A stretch of 13,498 nt of DNA, from NCBI GenBank assembly GCA_029864805.1, contig JAOTSS010000050.1, forward strand, positions 1 through 13,498, given 5' to 3'. Below are positions 1 through 6,840 of this stretch, piece after piece. Under the pieces are notes generated by a model. It was not told where the DNA came from. It saw nothing but the letters and a program-made list of their open reading frames with translations, and did not search any database. Numbering within the stretch: the first letter of the stretch is position 1; the number at the start of each line of letters is the position of its first letter. The position numbers and the translations under genes are program-made. The stretch comes from Candidatus Nitrosopumilus sp. Lineage in GTDB: Archaea; Thermoproteota; Nitrososphaeria; Nitrososphaerales; Nitrosopumilaceae.

Positions 1-2
1 AG

Positions 3-104
3 ATTGGAGAAAAAATCAAAGTCTCTGCCCCCTCCATTAGGAAAGCAGCCAATGCTTTGGGCAAGGGATTGTCTGTTGAGAGAACCAATAATGATCTTAG
101 TTGA
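3..104 (+). CDS. C-terminal end of an unidentified protein (cut by window start)
   Basis: A frame open from the window edge gives 33 residues ending in TGA. The tail is basic and helix-prone (SIRKAANALGKGLSVER), but I do not recognise a family. The assignment is weak: another forward frame is open to about base 126, and a reverse frame starting from an ATG at 115 is open to the edge. I prefer this frame because its residue composition looks most protein-like. The bases here (GCC CCC TCC, AGG) are richer in G+C than the genes that follow. Confidence 0.35.
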   Translation: MGEKIKVSAPSIRKAANALGKGLSVERTNNDLS

Positions 105-179
105 AAGATTTCCATGCACGGACTAAAACCCTCATGTTCTAATGGATCAGCCTTTCTTTCTAGAGTTTTGGGGAAAACT

Positions 180-242
180 CCAAATTGATAATTGTTGTTT
201 CCAAATTGATAATTGTTGTTCCTGAATTGATACCGAATTGAT
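180..242. repeat. Cluster of short direct repeats (core AATTGAT)
   Basis: Two near-perfect copies of a 20-21 bp unit, CCAAATTGATAATTGTTGTT, lie head to tail (180-200 and 201-220). They are followed by two shorter units, CCTGAATTGAT (221-231) and ACCGAATTGAT (232-242). All four share the core AATTGAT. The cluster lies just beyond the stop codon of the reverse-strand membrane protein. It may be slipped-strand duplication or a cluster of binding sites. Confidence 0.75.
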
Positions 243-265
243 AAAAAAATAGAGAAGTTGGGGAG

Positions 266-481
266 TTATTGCCCGTATTTGGCATCATCTTGTCTGTTTT
301 TGTGTCTGTCATACAAATACAACATTCCTAGTCCTGCCAGCATAACTCCAAAAATAATCAAAGCTATCTTTGCAGTACTTGTCTTTCCTGAAATGTCAAT
401 TCCCTTTTCATCTTTGAGGTATGTCTCAAACTCTTGAGATCTGTCACTGAACTGTTCTTGATTCATGTTGTTTTCAGTCAT
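266..481 (-). CDS. Small one-helix membrane protein, unidentified
   Basis: A 71-residue protein with an ATG start. Residues 1-34 are hydrophilic and acidic or polar (rich in Asn, Gln, Glu and Asp). Residues about 37-56 form a single hydrophobic helix (IALIIFGVMLAGLGMLYLY), followed by a short positively charged tail (DRHKNRQ). By the positive-inside rule the C-terminus should face the cytoplasm and the N-terminus the outside. There is no cleavable signal peptide. I know of no family assignment; short proteins of this design are common in Nitrosopumilus-like genomes. It is transcribed away from the DUF6659-like gene, with 81 bp between the two starts. Function unknown. Confidence 0.7.
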   Translation of the reverse strand: MTENNMNQEQFSDRSQEFETYLKDEKGIDISGKTSTAKIALIIFGVMLAGLGMLYLYDRHKNRQDDAKYGQ

Positions 482-562
482 TAGAAGTTTAAAAGATGAG
501 AACTAAGTAACCTGTATTGGTCTGTTAGGGAAACTAATAAGAAATAAGATTATCAGAAAATC

Positions 563-928
563 ATGATTTTAGATAAATTTTATGAACAAATCATGGATAT
601 AGATCCAACTGTTCGTTATGCTGCAATTCAAAATACCCAGGGTGAAATAATTTGTGGTGGAATTCGGAAGGGAGTTACCAAATATCTTAGTGATGATGAA
701 ATCAAAATGATGCATCATTATGCAAGTCAGAGATGAGATACAAGGAAAAAAATTGCTCATAAAATAGGTAATGCAAAGTATGCAATGGCAGAATATGACA
801 AAATAAAACGCTTAACATTCATCATAGATGAAAGTCATCTCCTGATGATGACCACTGAAATAAATTCAGACCACGCAAAGATAATTACCATGGTTTTGGA
901 ATTGATAAAGGATTCAAAAAATAACTAA
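563..928 (+). pseudogene. DUF6659-like protein gene interrupted by an in-frame TGA
   Basis: The frame opens with ATG at 563 and reads 57 residues (containing VRYAAIQNTQGEIICGG and MMHHYASQR) to a TGA at 734-736. The same frame then stays open for 63 more codons (ETRKK start missing its first residue, then GNAKYAMAEYDKIKR, HLLMMTTEINSDH) to TAA at 926-928. Read through, this is a 121-residue protein matching, from memory, the thaumarchaeal DUF6659 family, which has a Trp in the 'YAxQRW.TRK' position. TGA is one base from TGG, so a G-to-A change at the third base of the Trp codon explains it. There is no frameshift and both halves look conserved, so the lesion is recent, a sequencing error, or recoded. 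The function of the family is unknown. A T6 tract at 938-943 may end the transcript. Confidence 0.75.
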
Positions 929-958
929 AATAACTTGTTTTTTATCAAAAGAACCTCA

Positions 959-3121
959 TTAACTATGTACTAAATCCTTTAACGAGTTTAACCAAGTTTT
1001 TTGTGTTTTATCAACTCTCAGATCAATGATGGATTTAGTTCCATTTACAAATTGAATTTTATTTCCTCCAAATTTCCCTATCAGTTTAAATGAAACTTTG
1101 TTTTTTTTCAGTAAAGATTCTAGATTTTTTAGATTTTTCTTATCAAAAGCCAAGAGATATCGAGAATGACTTTCAGAAAATAAAAGTCTATCAATATCTA
1201 ATTTTTCTCCAGGAATTATTTCTAGAGATATTTTACAGCCAATCACATTTTTCATACATAATTCAGACACTGCAACTGCAAGTCCTCCTTTTGAGCAGTC
1301 ATGAACAGATTTTAAGAGTCCATTATCAATTACCTCTAAAACGGATTTCATGTTTTTCTTGGATTCAGAGAAATTTACAGTAGGGCATTTTCCTCCAACG
1401 AATTTGTGAACATATTCAAAGTATTCAGAACCGCCCATCTCATTTTTGGTGTTACCAATCATTACAAGACAATCGCTTTCAGATATCTTTTGAGGGACAA
1501 GTGGTTTTTTCTCAATTAGTCCCAAAACGCCAATTACAGGAGTGGGCTTTATTGGTCCTGCAGGGGTTTCGTTATAGAGACTGACTTTTCCTCCAATACA
1601 TGGAATCTCAAAGTCTTTAGCAAAATCAGTCAGTCCTTTTAATGATTCTAAAAATGTCCAAAATATTTCAGGATCTTTAGGATTTCCAAATTGAAGATGG
1701 TCCAGCATTCCAATTGGTTTTGCTCCAGTGCAGACAACATTTCTACACGCCTCCTCAAAACAGCCTATTGCGCCTTCTCGAGGATTTATGTAACATTGTT
1801 TTGGATTTCCATCAATCTTTGCTGAAAGAAATTTTCCATTATCCAGTCTTAAAACAGATGCGTCTCCTCCAGGTTTTATAACAGTTCTGATTCCGACTTC
1901 ATGATCATATTGTCCATAAACCCAAATCTTGCTTGCAATGTTTGGCGAAGATAGTATTTTCATCAGTGTTTTTGAATAGTCAGAAATTATTTTGAGTTTT
2001 TTTTCATTCTCAATTGTTTTAAGATATTCAGGTTTTTTTGATGGTAAATCAAGTAAGGTTGCATTTGCAACAACATCAATTGGCAAATTTGCAAATGTTT
2101 TTTCATTTTTTTTCACATGCATTTTATTGTCAGATGTCACACTGCCAATCACAGAACACTCAATATGGAATTTCTTGCAGATGGTCTCTAGTTTTTTTAA
2201 TTTTATTTTATCTGTAATAATGAGCATTCTTTCTTGAGATTCAGAAGCCATGATTTCATCAGGATGCATGTCAGATTCACGAGTGTGAACTTTTTGAACA
2301 TCCATCTTGATTCCAACATCTAATGCATCTGCAGTTTCTGAAATTGCACAGGATAGTCCACCACCACCAAGATCTTTCATGGCATGAATTAATTTTTCAT
2401 TTCTGGCCTCCAAAACTGCCTCAATGATCAATTTCTCAATAAATGGATCAGGGATTTGTATTGCAGAACGATCTTCGGTTTCGAGGGAATCAGAAGCAAA
2501 TTGAGATCCACCTATCCCATCCCTACCAGTAGAGCCTCCTAATAACACAACAAGATCACCTTTCTTTGCATGATTTTTTATCAGATTCTTTTTTTTACCA
2601 AATCCAATGGCTGCGACATCAACTAGTGCATAGTTTTGATAGCAATTATCAAATTCAACTTCGCCGCCAATTGTAGGAATACCTAAACAATTACCATATG
2701 CTGCAACACCACTAACAGCATTCTTGAAAAGCCATCTTGCTTGTAGATCTTTTTCAATATCACCAAAACGTAAACCGTCAAAAATTGCAATAGGTCTTGT
2801 TCCAGCAGACAAAATATCTCTAATTACCCCACCAACACCAGTTGCTGCACCTCCAAATGGTTCAACAGCAGATGGATGGTTATGACTTTCAATATGTGCA
2901 GTTACGACATATCCATCACCTACATCTAAGACACCAGAATCGTAGCCTTTTTCGTTAATTACTAAAGGTCCTGTCATAGGTAGCATTTTGAGATGTTTTT
3001 TTGAAGATTTGTACGAGCAATGCTCAGACCATTCTGCAGCTACAATTTGCAATTCAGTGGAAGTTGGATTCCTGCCAATTTTTGATTTCAGTTCTAATAA
3101 TTCATGAGTCTCTAAACTCAA
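959..3121 (-). CDS. purL: Phosphoribosylformylglycinamidine (FGAM) synthase subunit PurL
   Basis: This is the catalytic synthetase subunit of de novo purine synthesis step 4: FGAR + ATP + glutamine-derived ammonia gives FGAM. At 720 residues it is the 'small' PurL type that works with separate PurQ and PurS. Visible family landmarks are WSEHCSYKSS (31-40), ESHNHPS (78-84), the Gly-rich FGGAATGVGG (89-98), KDLGGGGLS (249-257), a second-half GGDAS, and SVHDCSKGGLAVAVSE near the C-terminus, which reflect the duplicated AIRS-like fold. The start codon is TTG (3119-3121), which overlaps the purQ stop in the 4-base string TTGA, and no upstream ATG is possible. A GGGTG stretch about 8 nt before it can serve as ribosome binding site. 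This overlap implies translational coupling to purQ and equal dosage. Confidence 0.97.
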   Translation of the reverse strand: MSLETHELLELKSKIGRNPTSTELQIVAAEWSEHCSYKSSKKHLKMLPMTGPLVINEKGYDSGVLDVGDGYVVTAHIESHNHPSAVEPFGGAATGVGGVIRDILSAGTRPIAIFDGLRFGDIEKDLQARWLFKNAVSGVAAYGNCLGIPTIGGEVEFDNCYQNYALVDVAAIGFGKKKNLIKNHAKKGDLVVLLGGSTGRDGIGGSQFASDSLETEDRSAIQIPDPFIEKLIIEAVLEARNEKLIHAMKDLGGGGLSCAISETADALDVGIKMDVQKVHTRESDMHPDEIMASESQERMLIITDKIKLKKLETICKKFHIECSVIGSVTSDNKMHVKKNEKTFANLPIDVVANATLLDLPSKKPEYLKTIENEKKLKIISDYSKTLMKILSSPNIASKIWVYGQYDHEVGIRTVIKPGGDASVLRLDNGKFLSAKIDGNPKQCYINPREGAIGCFEEACRNVVCTGAKPIGMLDHLQFGNPKDPEIFWTFLESLKGLTDFAKDFEIPCIGGKVSLYNETPAGPIKPTPVIGVLGLIEKKPLVPQKISESDCLVMIGNTKNEMGGSEYFEYVHKFVGGKCPTVNFSESKKNMKSVLEVIDNGLLKSVHDCSKGGLAVAVSELCMKNVIGCKISLEIIPGEKLDIDRLLFSESHSRYLLAFDKKNLKNLESLLKKNKVSFKLIGKFGGNKIQFVNGTKSIIDLRVDKTQKTWLNSLKDLVHS

Positions 3122-3798
3122 TTACTAACACCCATTTTTAATAAAAGTGATTCAAAAATCAGTGATGAAGGTTTGTTATCAACAGGGTTAATTTCGGATT
3201 CAACTGCCCTTTCTGGATGAGGCATCATACCAACAACATTTCCCTCTTCGTTACAAACGCCTGCAATTCTATCAGAAGAGCCATTTACAACTTGACTGTA
3301 TCTAAACACAATTTGATTTTTTTTCTTTAATTGTTTTAAAATGTCGCTATCTGCATAATATCGACCTTCGCCATTAGCAATAGGGATTGGGATTTTTTGA
3401 CGAAGTTTAAACTTATTGGTAAATGGAGTTTTGTTATTTTCAACAATCAGATTTGTCCATTCGCACATAAAATTAAGAGATTTATTTTTCAATAAAACGC
3501 CAGGTAATATTCCAGATTCTACTAGAATTTGAAATCCATTACACACACCTAAAATTGGAACGCCTTTTTCTGCCAATTTTTTGACATCCTGTATGATTGG
3601 ACTATGAGCTGCAATTACTCCTGCTCTAAGTCTATCGCCATAAGAGAAGCCTCCTGGAAGAATTACAGCATCAATATTTTTTGGGAGGGACTTTTCATGC
3701 CAAAAATATTGGGCATCGAGATTAAACACATCAGTTAGTACGTGATACATATCTCGATCACAGTTACTTCCTGGAAAAACTACAACTCCAACTTTCAC
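3118..3798 (-). CDS. purQ: FGAM synthase glutaminase subunit PurQ
   Basis: A class I glutamine amidotransferase of 226 residues. It hydrolyses glutamine and passes ammonia to PurL. The N-terminus VVVFPGSNCDRD is typical of PurQ. ILPGGFSYGDRLRAG (46-60) is followed by the nucleophile elbow GVCNGFQ with catalytic Cys86, and the other triad residues are His194 and Glu196 in MMPHPERAVE. The length is usual for the family. The start is GTG (3796-3798). A TATA-like TTAAATAT lies about 24 nt upstream, so the message may be leaderless and purQL may be transcribed separately from purS. The stop overlaps the purL start by 4 bp. Confidence 0.96.
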   Translation of the reverse strand: MKVGVVVFPGSNCDRDMYHVLTDVFNLDAQYFWHEKSLPKNIDAVILPGGFSYGDRLRAGVIAAHSPIIQDVKKLAEKGVPILGVCNGFQILVESGILPGVLLKNKSLNFMCEWTNLIVENNKTPFTNKFKLRQKIPIPIANGEGRYYADSDILKQLKKKNQIVFRYSQVVNGSSDRIAGVCNEEGNVVGMMPHPERAVESEINPVDNKPSSLIFESLLLKMGVSN

Positions 3799-3818
3799 AA
3801 TTATTTTTGAATTGACAG

Positions 3819-3826
3819 ATATTTAA
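3819..3826 (-). promoter_or_regulatory. TATA-like box for purQ-purL
   Basis: TTAAATAT on the reverse strand is centred about 24 nt before the GTG of purQ. That spacing places transcription start at or next to the start codon. It suggests purQL has its own leaderless promoter. Confidence 0.45.
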
Positions 3827-3869
3827 TTTGAATAGAGTCGAAGAGAATTTTTATGCGAATGATATTTTG

Positions 3870-4205
3870 ATCGCTATGATTTTAGTCAGAGAATCATGCA
3901 GAAAAATGCAATCATCAAAGTGCGCTAAATTCAACAATATAAGAAAATGAGTTCAATTTCTTGTCATTAAAGAAGGAGAAAAACCTACAGGAATAGTTTA
4001 TGAGAGTATTGTAAGAAAGATGGTAGTTGAAAATCTTGAATCATGTTCACATTTCTGAAAAAATTATTTCAATGAAATTATGATGATTTCTACATCATAC
4101 TATAAGAAATTCAGCTCAAAAGATGTTTAAGATCAATAGTTAGTTCTTGAAAATCAAAAATTAGTTACTCAAGTAAATTTGATAAAATTTGTACATCCTT
4201 GTTGA
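3870..4205 (+). pseudogene. Decayed two-CBS-domain regulatory protein
   Basis: No intact ORF is present, but pieces of a CBS-domain pair occur in order in different forward frames. They are MQKNAIIK (from 3896), VQFLVIKEGEKPTGIVYESIVRKMVVENLE (3951-4043, first CBS core with the usual 'GIVTErDIVRKVVAENL' pattern), VHISEKIISMKL and IRNSAQKMF (frame starting 4045), and ENQKLVTQVNLIKF (from 4149, the end of a second CBS). TGA stops at 3948 and 4056 and several frame changes separate them. CBS pairs usually bind adenosine nucleotides. The relic sits between purS and purQ on the opposite strand. Order and spacing support a degraded gene rather than chance, although the exact ends are estimates. Confidence 0.65.
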
Positions 4206-4242
4206 TAAATGAAACTATTAGAAAACAAGAACATGAAAAATT

Positions 4243-4503
4243 TTACGCATTAAAAACATCTATTGTAACTTTACTAACCATTGGATTGTAAATGCGTAAT
4301 TCATCACAAATTTCTTGTATCTTTGACTGAGCAGATTTTTTGTCTTTTTCCTCAATAGTACATTTCAGCATCTTAGCGGTTTTTATTTTTGAAATTGATT
4401 TATGAGTTCCTTTGAGGATAAGATCATTAAGGATCGTATCTCCTTCAGGGTCACTCATGCCAGGTTTGTTTTCAATAGTTACATGAACATTAAAAATTGC
4501 CAT
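4243..4503 (-). CDS. purS: FGAM synthase subunit PurS
   Basis: An 86-residue protein matching PurS in length and pattern: an N-terminal beta strand (FNVHVTIENKPGMSDPEG), a central helix, a 'K..KCTIEE' strand, a helix KSAQSKIQEICDELRIYNP, and a final strand. PurS dimers hold PurL and PurQ together and allow ammonia channelling. The start is ATG. It is encoded on the same strand as purQ and purL but 444 bp upstream of purQ, with the CBS pseudogene between them, so it may not share their transcript. A TATA-like box about 58 nt before the start suggests a leader of roughly 30 nt. Confidence 0.9.
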   Translation of the reverse strand: MAIFNVHVTIENKPGMSDPEGDTILNDLILKGTHKSISKIKTAKMLKCTIEEKDKKSAQSKIQEICDELRIYNPMVSKVTIDVFNA

Positions 4504-4556
4504 TAATAATTTGGAAATTAAAATCGAGGTTAATCTATCTTCCGAAAAAATTTATG

Positions 4557-4565
4557 CTTTTATAC
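4557..4565 (-). promoter_or_regulatory. TATA-like box for purS
   Basis: GTATAAAAG on the reverse strand is centred about 58 nt before the purS ATG. It would give a short leader of about 30 nt. Confidence 0.4.
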
Positions 4566-4586
4566 TAATTTTGAAATACTTGTTAG

Positions 4587-4643
4587 GTACCCGATTCTGC
4601 GGACTTGTATTGTTGCAGATATAACCAGCCCAGGATCGGTTAC
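4587..4643. other. Long imperfect hairpin with alternative foldings
   Basis: Bases 4587-4599 (GTACCCGATTCTG) pair with 4631-4643 (CAGGATCGGTTAC): 13 positions with one mismatch and one G-T pair. Inside, TCTGC (4596-4600) can instead pair with GCAGA (4615-4619), and TAACC (4622-4626) with GGTTA (4638-4642), so competing structures exist. The element is richer in G+C than its surroundings and overlaps the stop codon of the 135-aa gene on the reverse strand. No T tract follows it in either direction. It may be a 3' UTR element, a processing site or a small RNA. Confidence 0.55.
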
Positions 4644-5047
4644 TTAGAATTCAAATGTTCTTTAACATATGCTATGTATTTTCTATAAAGGCCAGACTGA
4701 TATTGAGGGTTAATTACAATAAGGGATTTATTTTTCAAATCTTCTTTTGAATGATACATATATTTTTCAAATATTCTTTTTTCGTCTAAAGTTATACAGA
4801 TATCTTGCCATGAAAAAACTTCTTTAGGATTTCTATTTGCAGTTGCATAATATACATAGAGTAATCTTAGTTTATTGCATTCATCTAAAGTCATATCTTT
4901 ACCCAAAATGTAATTTCTTTTCAAAATATGAAAATAGACCAAACCATCTGCAGTAAGAACATAATCAAAAAGTTTTGGATAATCATCAATTTTAATGGGA
5001 TAAAATGGGTTTTTTTTATTAGCATGCATCCAATTAGGAATAGTCAA
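4640..5047 (-). CDS. Unidentified 135-residue protein
   Basis: A soluble, aromatic-rich protein (motifs DYPKLFDYVLTADGLVYFHI, RLLYVYYATANRNP, SGLYRKYIAYVKEHL) with no family I recognise and no membrane segment. The start is doubtful. The long version uses TTG at 5047; an ATG at residue 7 (5029, MHANKKNPF) is a plausible alternative. The frame upstream of the TTG also reads protein-like (SEGTRTYKI, then TGA at 5072-5074, then SENDYYHR), so the gene may once have begun at GTG 5119 and lost its N-terminus to the TGA. The stop codon lies inside the 4587-4643 hairpin. Confidence 0.7.
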   Translation of the reverse strand: MTIPNWMHANKKNPFYPIKIDDYPKLFDYVLTADGLVYFHILKRNYILGKDMTLDECNKLRLLYVYYATANRNPKEVFSWQDICITLDEKRIFEKYMYHSKEDLKNKSLIVINPQYQSGLYRKYIAYVKEHLNSK

Positions 5048-5096
5048 TCTGTGATAATAATCATTTTCAGATCATATTTTGTATGTCCTAGTCCCT

Positions 5097-5225
5097 TCAC
5101 TGAGTACAAAATTTATCACAAAAAGAAGATGTAGATTTTAGTATACTTCTAATCATCTTAGTCTGAATGTTCCAAAGTTTTTCTATGTCTGATAATTTCA
5201 ATAGGATAGGGATTCTGTTATTCAT
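5097..5225 (-). CDS. Possible 42-residue leaderless ORF
   Basis: An ATG at 5223-5225 opens a 42-residue frame (MNNRIPILLKLSDIEKLW...SFCDKFCTQ) ending in TGA. Its support is the strong TATA-like TTTTTATAC centred about 25 nt upstream, the spacing seen for other genes here. The peptide is basic with two Cys near its end. Against it: no recognisable family, short length, and a competing frame over the same bases that also looks protein-like (NPYPIEIIRHRKTLEHSD). The TATA box may instead serve the downstream 135-aa gene. Confidence 0.25.
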   Translation of the reverse strand: MNNRIPILLKLSDIEKLWNIQTKMIRSILKSTSSFCDKFCTQ

Positions 5226-5245
5226 ACAAAGTATTCTTGGATTTT

Positions 5246-5254
5246 GTATAAAAA
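5246..5254 (-). promoter_or_regulatory. TATA-like box in the 5048-5320 spacer
   Basis: The forward string GTATAAAA reads TTTTATAC on the reverse strand. It is centred about 25 nt before the ATG at 5225, and the same octamer is found before the structured RNA candidate (9453-9460). It points towards the 42-aa ORF and the 135-aa gene. Confidence 0.45.
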
Positions 5255-5289
5255 CAACTCATATTTTACTAGCCTTACAGATATTGGAA

Positions 5290-5297
5290 TTTATAGC
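5290..5297 (+). promoter_or_regulatory. TATA-like box for the 155-aa gene
   Basis: TTTATAGC is centred about 27 nt before the ATG at 5321, predicting a leaderless transcript. Confidence 0.45.
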
Positions 5298-5320
5298 AGA
5301 ATAATTCACCATATTGCATA

Positions 5321-5788
5321 ATGGCAAAAGGCAGAATGAGATATTGGAAGATCACACCAGAAGAATTGGGAGGATACTCCTATGATGAAAATAATTTACT
5401 AAATTGGGAAATCAAATGTGTTAGAGAACCGGAATCTGAAGCTCAATTTATCGGCGTTTTCATGTATAGAAAAGGCACTGCCTATGACTATGAATCAGTG
5501 AAAGGAATTTGTTATTTTCATAATAACATAGATAGAAAGGAACTGCCTTCAATCACCAGTTTTCTTCAAGGAAAATTCAATGGTAAAGAGATGGAAAAAG
5601 GAGACAGAATATTTCTCAAAGATTCAAAAGAAATCTATTCTGCAAAAGATATTAGTGATTTGGCAAAAGATATGCAGTCTAAATTTAACACCAAGGCCAT
5701 CATATCATTGGAGTTTGAAGGTATTACCGCAGAGCAACTCAAAGAGGCAGGGCTTCCAGAAGCAAAATTGTTACCAATTCCCACTTAA
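5321..5788 (+). CDS. Unidentified 155-residue protein upstream of tatC
   Basis: A soluble protein with alternating charged and hydrophobic stretches: an N-terminal KGRMRYWKITPEELGGYSY, a middle segment with AQFIGVFMYRKG and KGICYFHNN, and a C-terminal segment KAIISLEFEGITAEQLKEAGLPEA. The last part reads like a strand followed by a helix. No catalytic motif, signal peptide or membrane helix is evident, and I do not recognise a family. The start is ATG, with a TATA-like box at the leaderless distance. The gene ends 30 bp before tatC on the same strand, so cotranscription with tatCA is possible, though tatC may have its own box. A link to protein export is only positional. Confidence 0.8.
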   Translation: MAKGRMRYWKITPEELGGYSYDENNLLNWEIKCVREPESEAQFIGVFMYRKGTAYDYESVKGICYFHNNIDRKELPSITSFLQGKFNGKEMEKGDRIFLKDSKEIYSAKDISDLAKDMQSKFNTKAIISLEFEGITAEQLKEAGLPEAKLLPIPT

Positions 5789-5818
5789 TTGATATAGTTT
5801 AAAAAACAAAGTTATCCA

Positions 5819-6610
5819 ATGTCCGAATTGGATGGTATCAACCAACACTTAGAGGAACTAAGAAAAAGATTACTTCGGATTGTGTTAGTTATTGGAATTA
5901 TCACTGCGTTTATTTTGACATTTCATGCAGAATCAATACAGATAGATCAATTTACTTTGTATTATCCAACGCCAGAACCTCTTCACAATATTGCAGCACA
6001 AATTACAAATCATATGAGAGTTAATTTAGTTCCAGAAAGTGTTGAATTGATTCAAACAGCACCAGGGCAAGCATTCTTTGCTCAAATGTATGTTGCAGCT
6101 CTCGTAGGCATTGTTGTTGGAATGCCTGTAATCATTAAAGAATTAGTGGGTTTCATCAAGCCAGCGCTAAAAGAAAATGAAATCAATGTAAGTAGAAGCA
6201 TTTCACTTCCAGCACTAGGATTATTTATTGCAGGGTGTATTTTTGCATATAATTTTGTAATTCCATACATGCTAGAATTTTTGTATAGGTATGGAGAGGG
6301 TGCAGGACTAGTAACTTTTCTAAATGTTATGGAGTTTGTAACTTTCGTATTACAATTTCTGTTAGCATTTGGCTTTTCATTTCAGCTTCCACTTGTTATG
6401 TATGCAATATCAGCATCAGGAATGGTAGATTCAGACTTTTGGAGAAAAAATATCAGATATGCAATTGTGATAATTGTGATCTTTGGTGCGGTGATTACTC
6501 CAGATGGAACAGGGGTAACAATGATGTTTGTGGCAGGGCCAATGATTGCATTGTATGCAACAGGCATGATATTCATCGAGCGTAAAGAGCACAAAAAGTT
6601 GAACACTTAA
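5819..6610 (+). CDS. tatC: Twin-arginine translocase subunit TatC
   Basis: An integral membrane protein of 263 residues; TatC binds the twin-arginine signal peptides of folded export substrates. The cytoplasmic N-terminus carries the family signature HLEELRKRLL (10-19). The first helix (21-35) is followed by a long external loop (36-85), then further helices (about 90-110, 128-155, 170-196, 213-227, 234-253), which gives the expected six. The cytoplasmic loop FIKPALKENE (112-121) contains the conserved acidic position, and VITPDG (225-230) precedes the last helix. The start is ATG. tatA follows after 27 bp on the same strand. The N-terminal loop is long but within what archaeal TatC proteins show. 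Confidence 0.95.
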   Translation: MSELDGINQHLEELRKRLLRIVLVIGIITAFILTFHAESIQIDQFTLYYPTPEPLHNIAAQITNHMRVNLVPESVELIQTAPGQAFFAQMYVAALVGIVVGMPVIIKELVGFIKPALKENEINVSRSISLPALGLFIAGCIFAYNFVIPYMLEFLYRYGEGAGLVTFLNVMEFVTFVLQFLLAFGFSFQLPLVMYAISASGMVDSDFWRKNIRYAIVIIVIFGAVITPDGTGVTMMFVAGPMIALYATGMIFIERKEHKKLNT

Positions 6611-6637
6611 ATCTGAAATTAAAGGATTAAGAACATA

Positions 6638-6838
6638 ATGCTTGGAAGTACTGAGATCATCGTATTGATCGTAGTAATTGGCGTATTAATTTTTGGAGCA
6701 AAAAAAATTCCAGAACTTGCCAAGACATTTGGTAAAGCAAAAGGAGAATTTGAAAAAGGTAAAATCGAAGCAGATAAAGATCTTAAAGAATTCAAAGAAG
6801 AATTAGACAGTACCTCCAAGGATAAAAAAATAAAATAA
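6638..6838 (+). CDS. tatA: Twin-arginine translocase subunit TatA
   Basis: A 66-residue protein with the classic TatA/E layout: a short N-terminus, one hydrophobic helix (about 5-20, IEIV-type VLIVVIGVLIF), the FG hinge, an amphipathic helix (KKIPELAKTFGKAKGEFEKG) and a charged, probably disordered tail. TatA oligomers form or weaken the membrane passage once TatC has bound the cargo. The start is ATG, 27 bp after tatC, so the two are very probably one operon. The gene ends 2 bp from the end of the convergent SRPBCC gene, leaving no room for a separate terminator. Confidence 0.94.
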   Translation: MLGSTEIIVLIVVIGVLIFGAKKIPELAKTFGKAKGEFEKGKIEADKDLKEFKEELDSTSKDKKIK

Positions 6839-6840
6839 GA

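Noticed and set aside
569..760. Reverse ORF of 63 codons across the DUF6659-like gene
   Set aside because: The forward frame is coherent on both sides of the TGA; the reverse peptide is a shadow.
1090..1383. Forward ORF of 97 codons opposite purL
   Set aside because: Shadow of purL: the reverse frame carries conserved PurL motifs and the forward peptide resembles no protein.
563..4205. Genome-wide TGA-as-tryptophan recoding
   Set aside because: Trp is encoded by TGG in intact genes here, purQ and the 72-aa gene end in TGA, and the TGAs in the CBS relic are not at Trp positions.
4587..4643. tRNA gene suggested by the long stem and G+C content
   Set aside because: No T-arm consensus, no D-arm/anticodon layout, and the pairing pattern is a single long hairpin.
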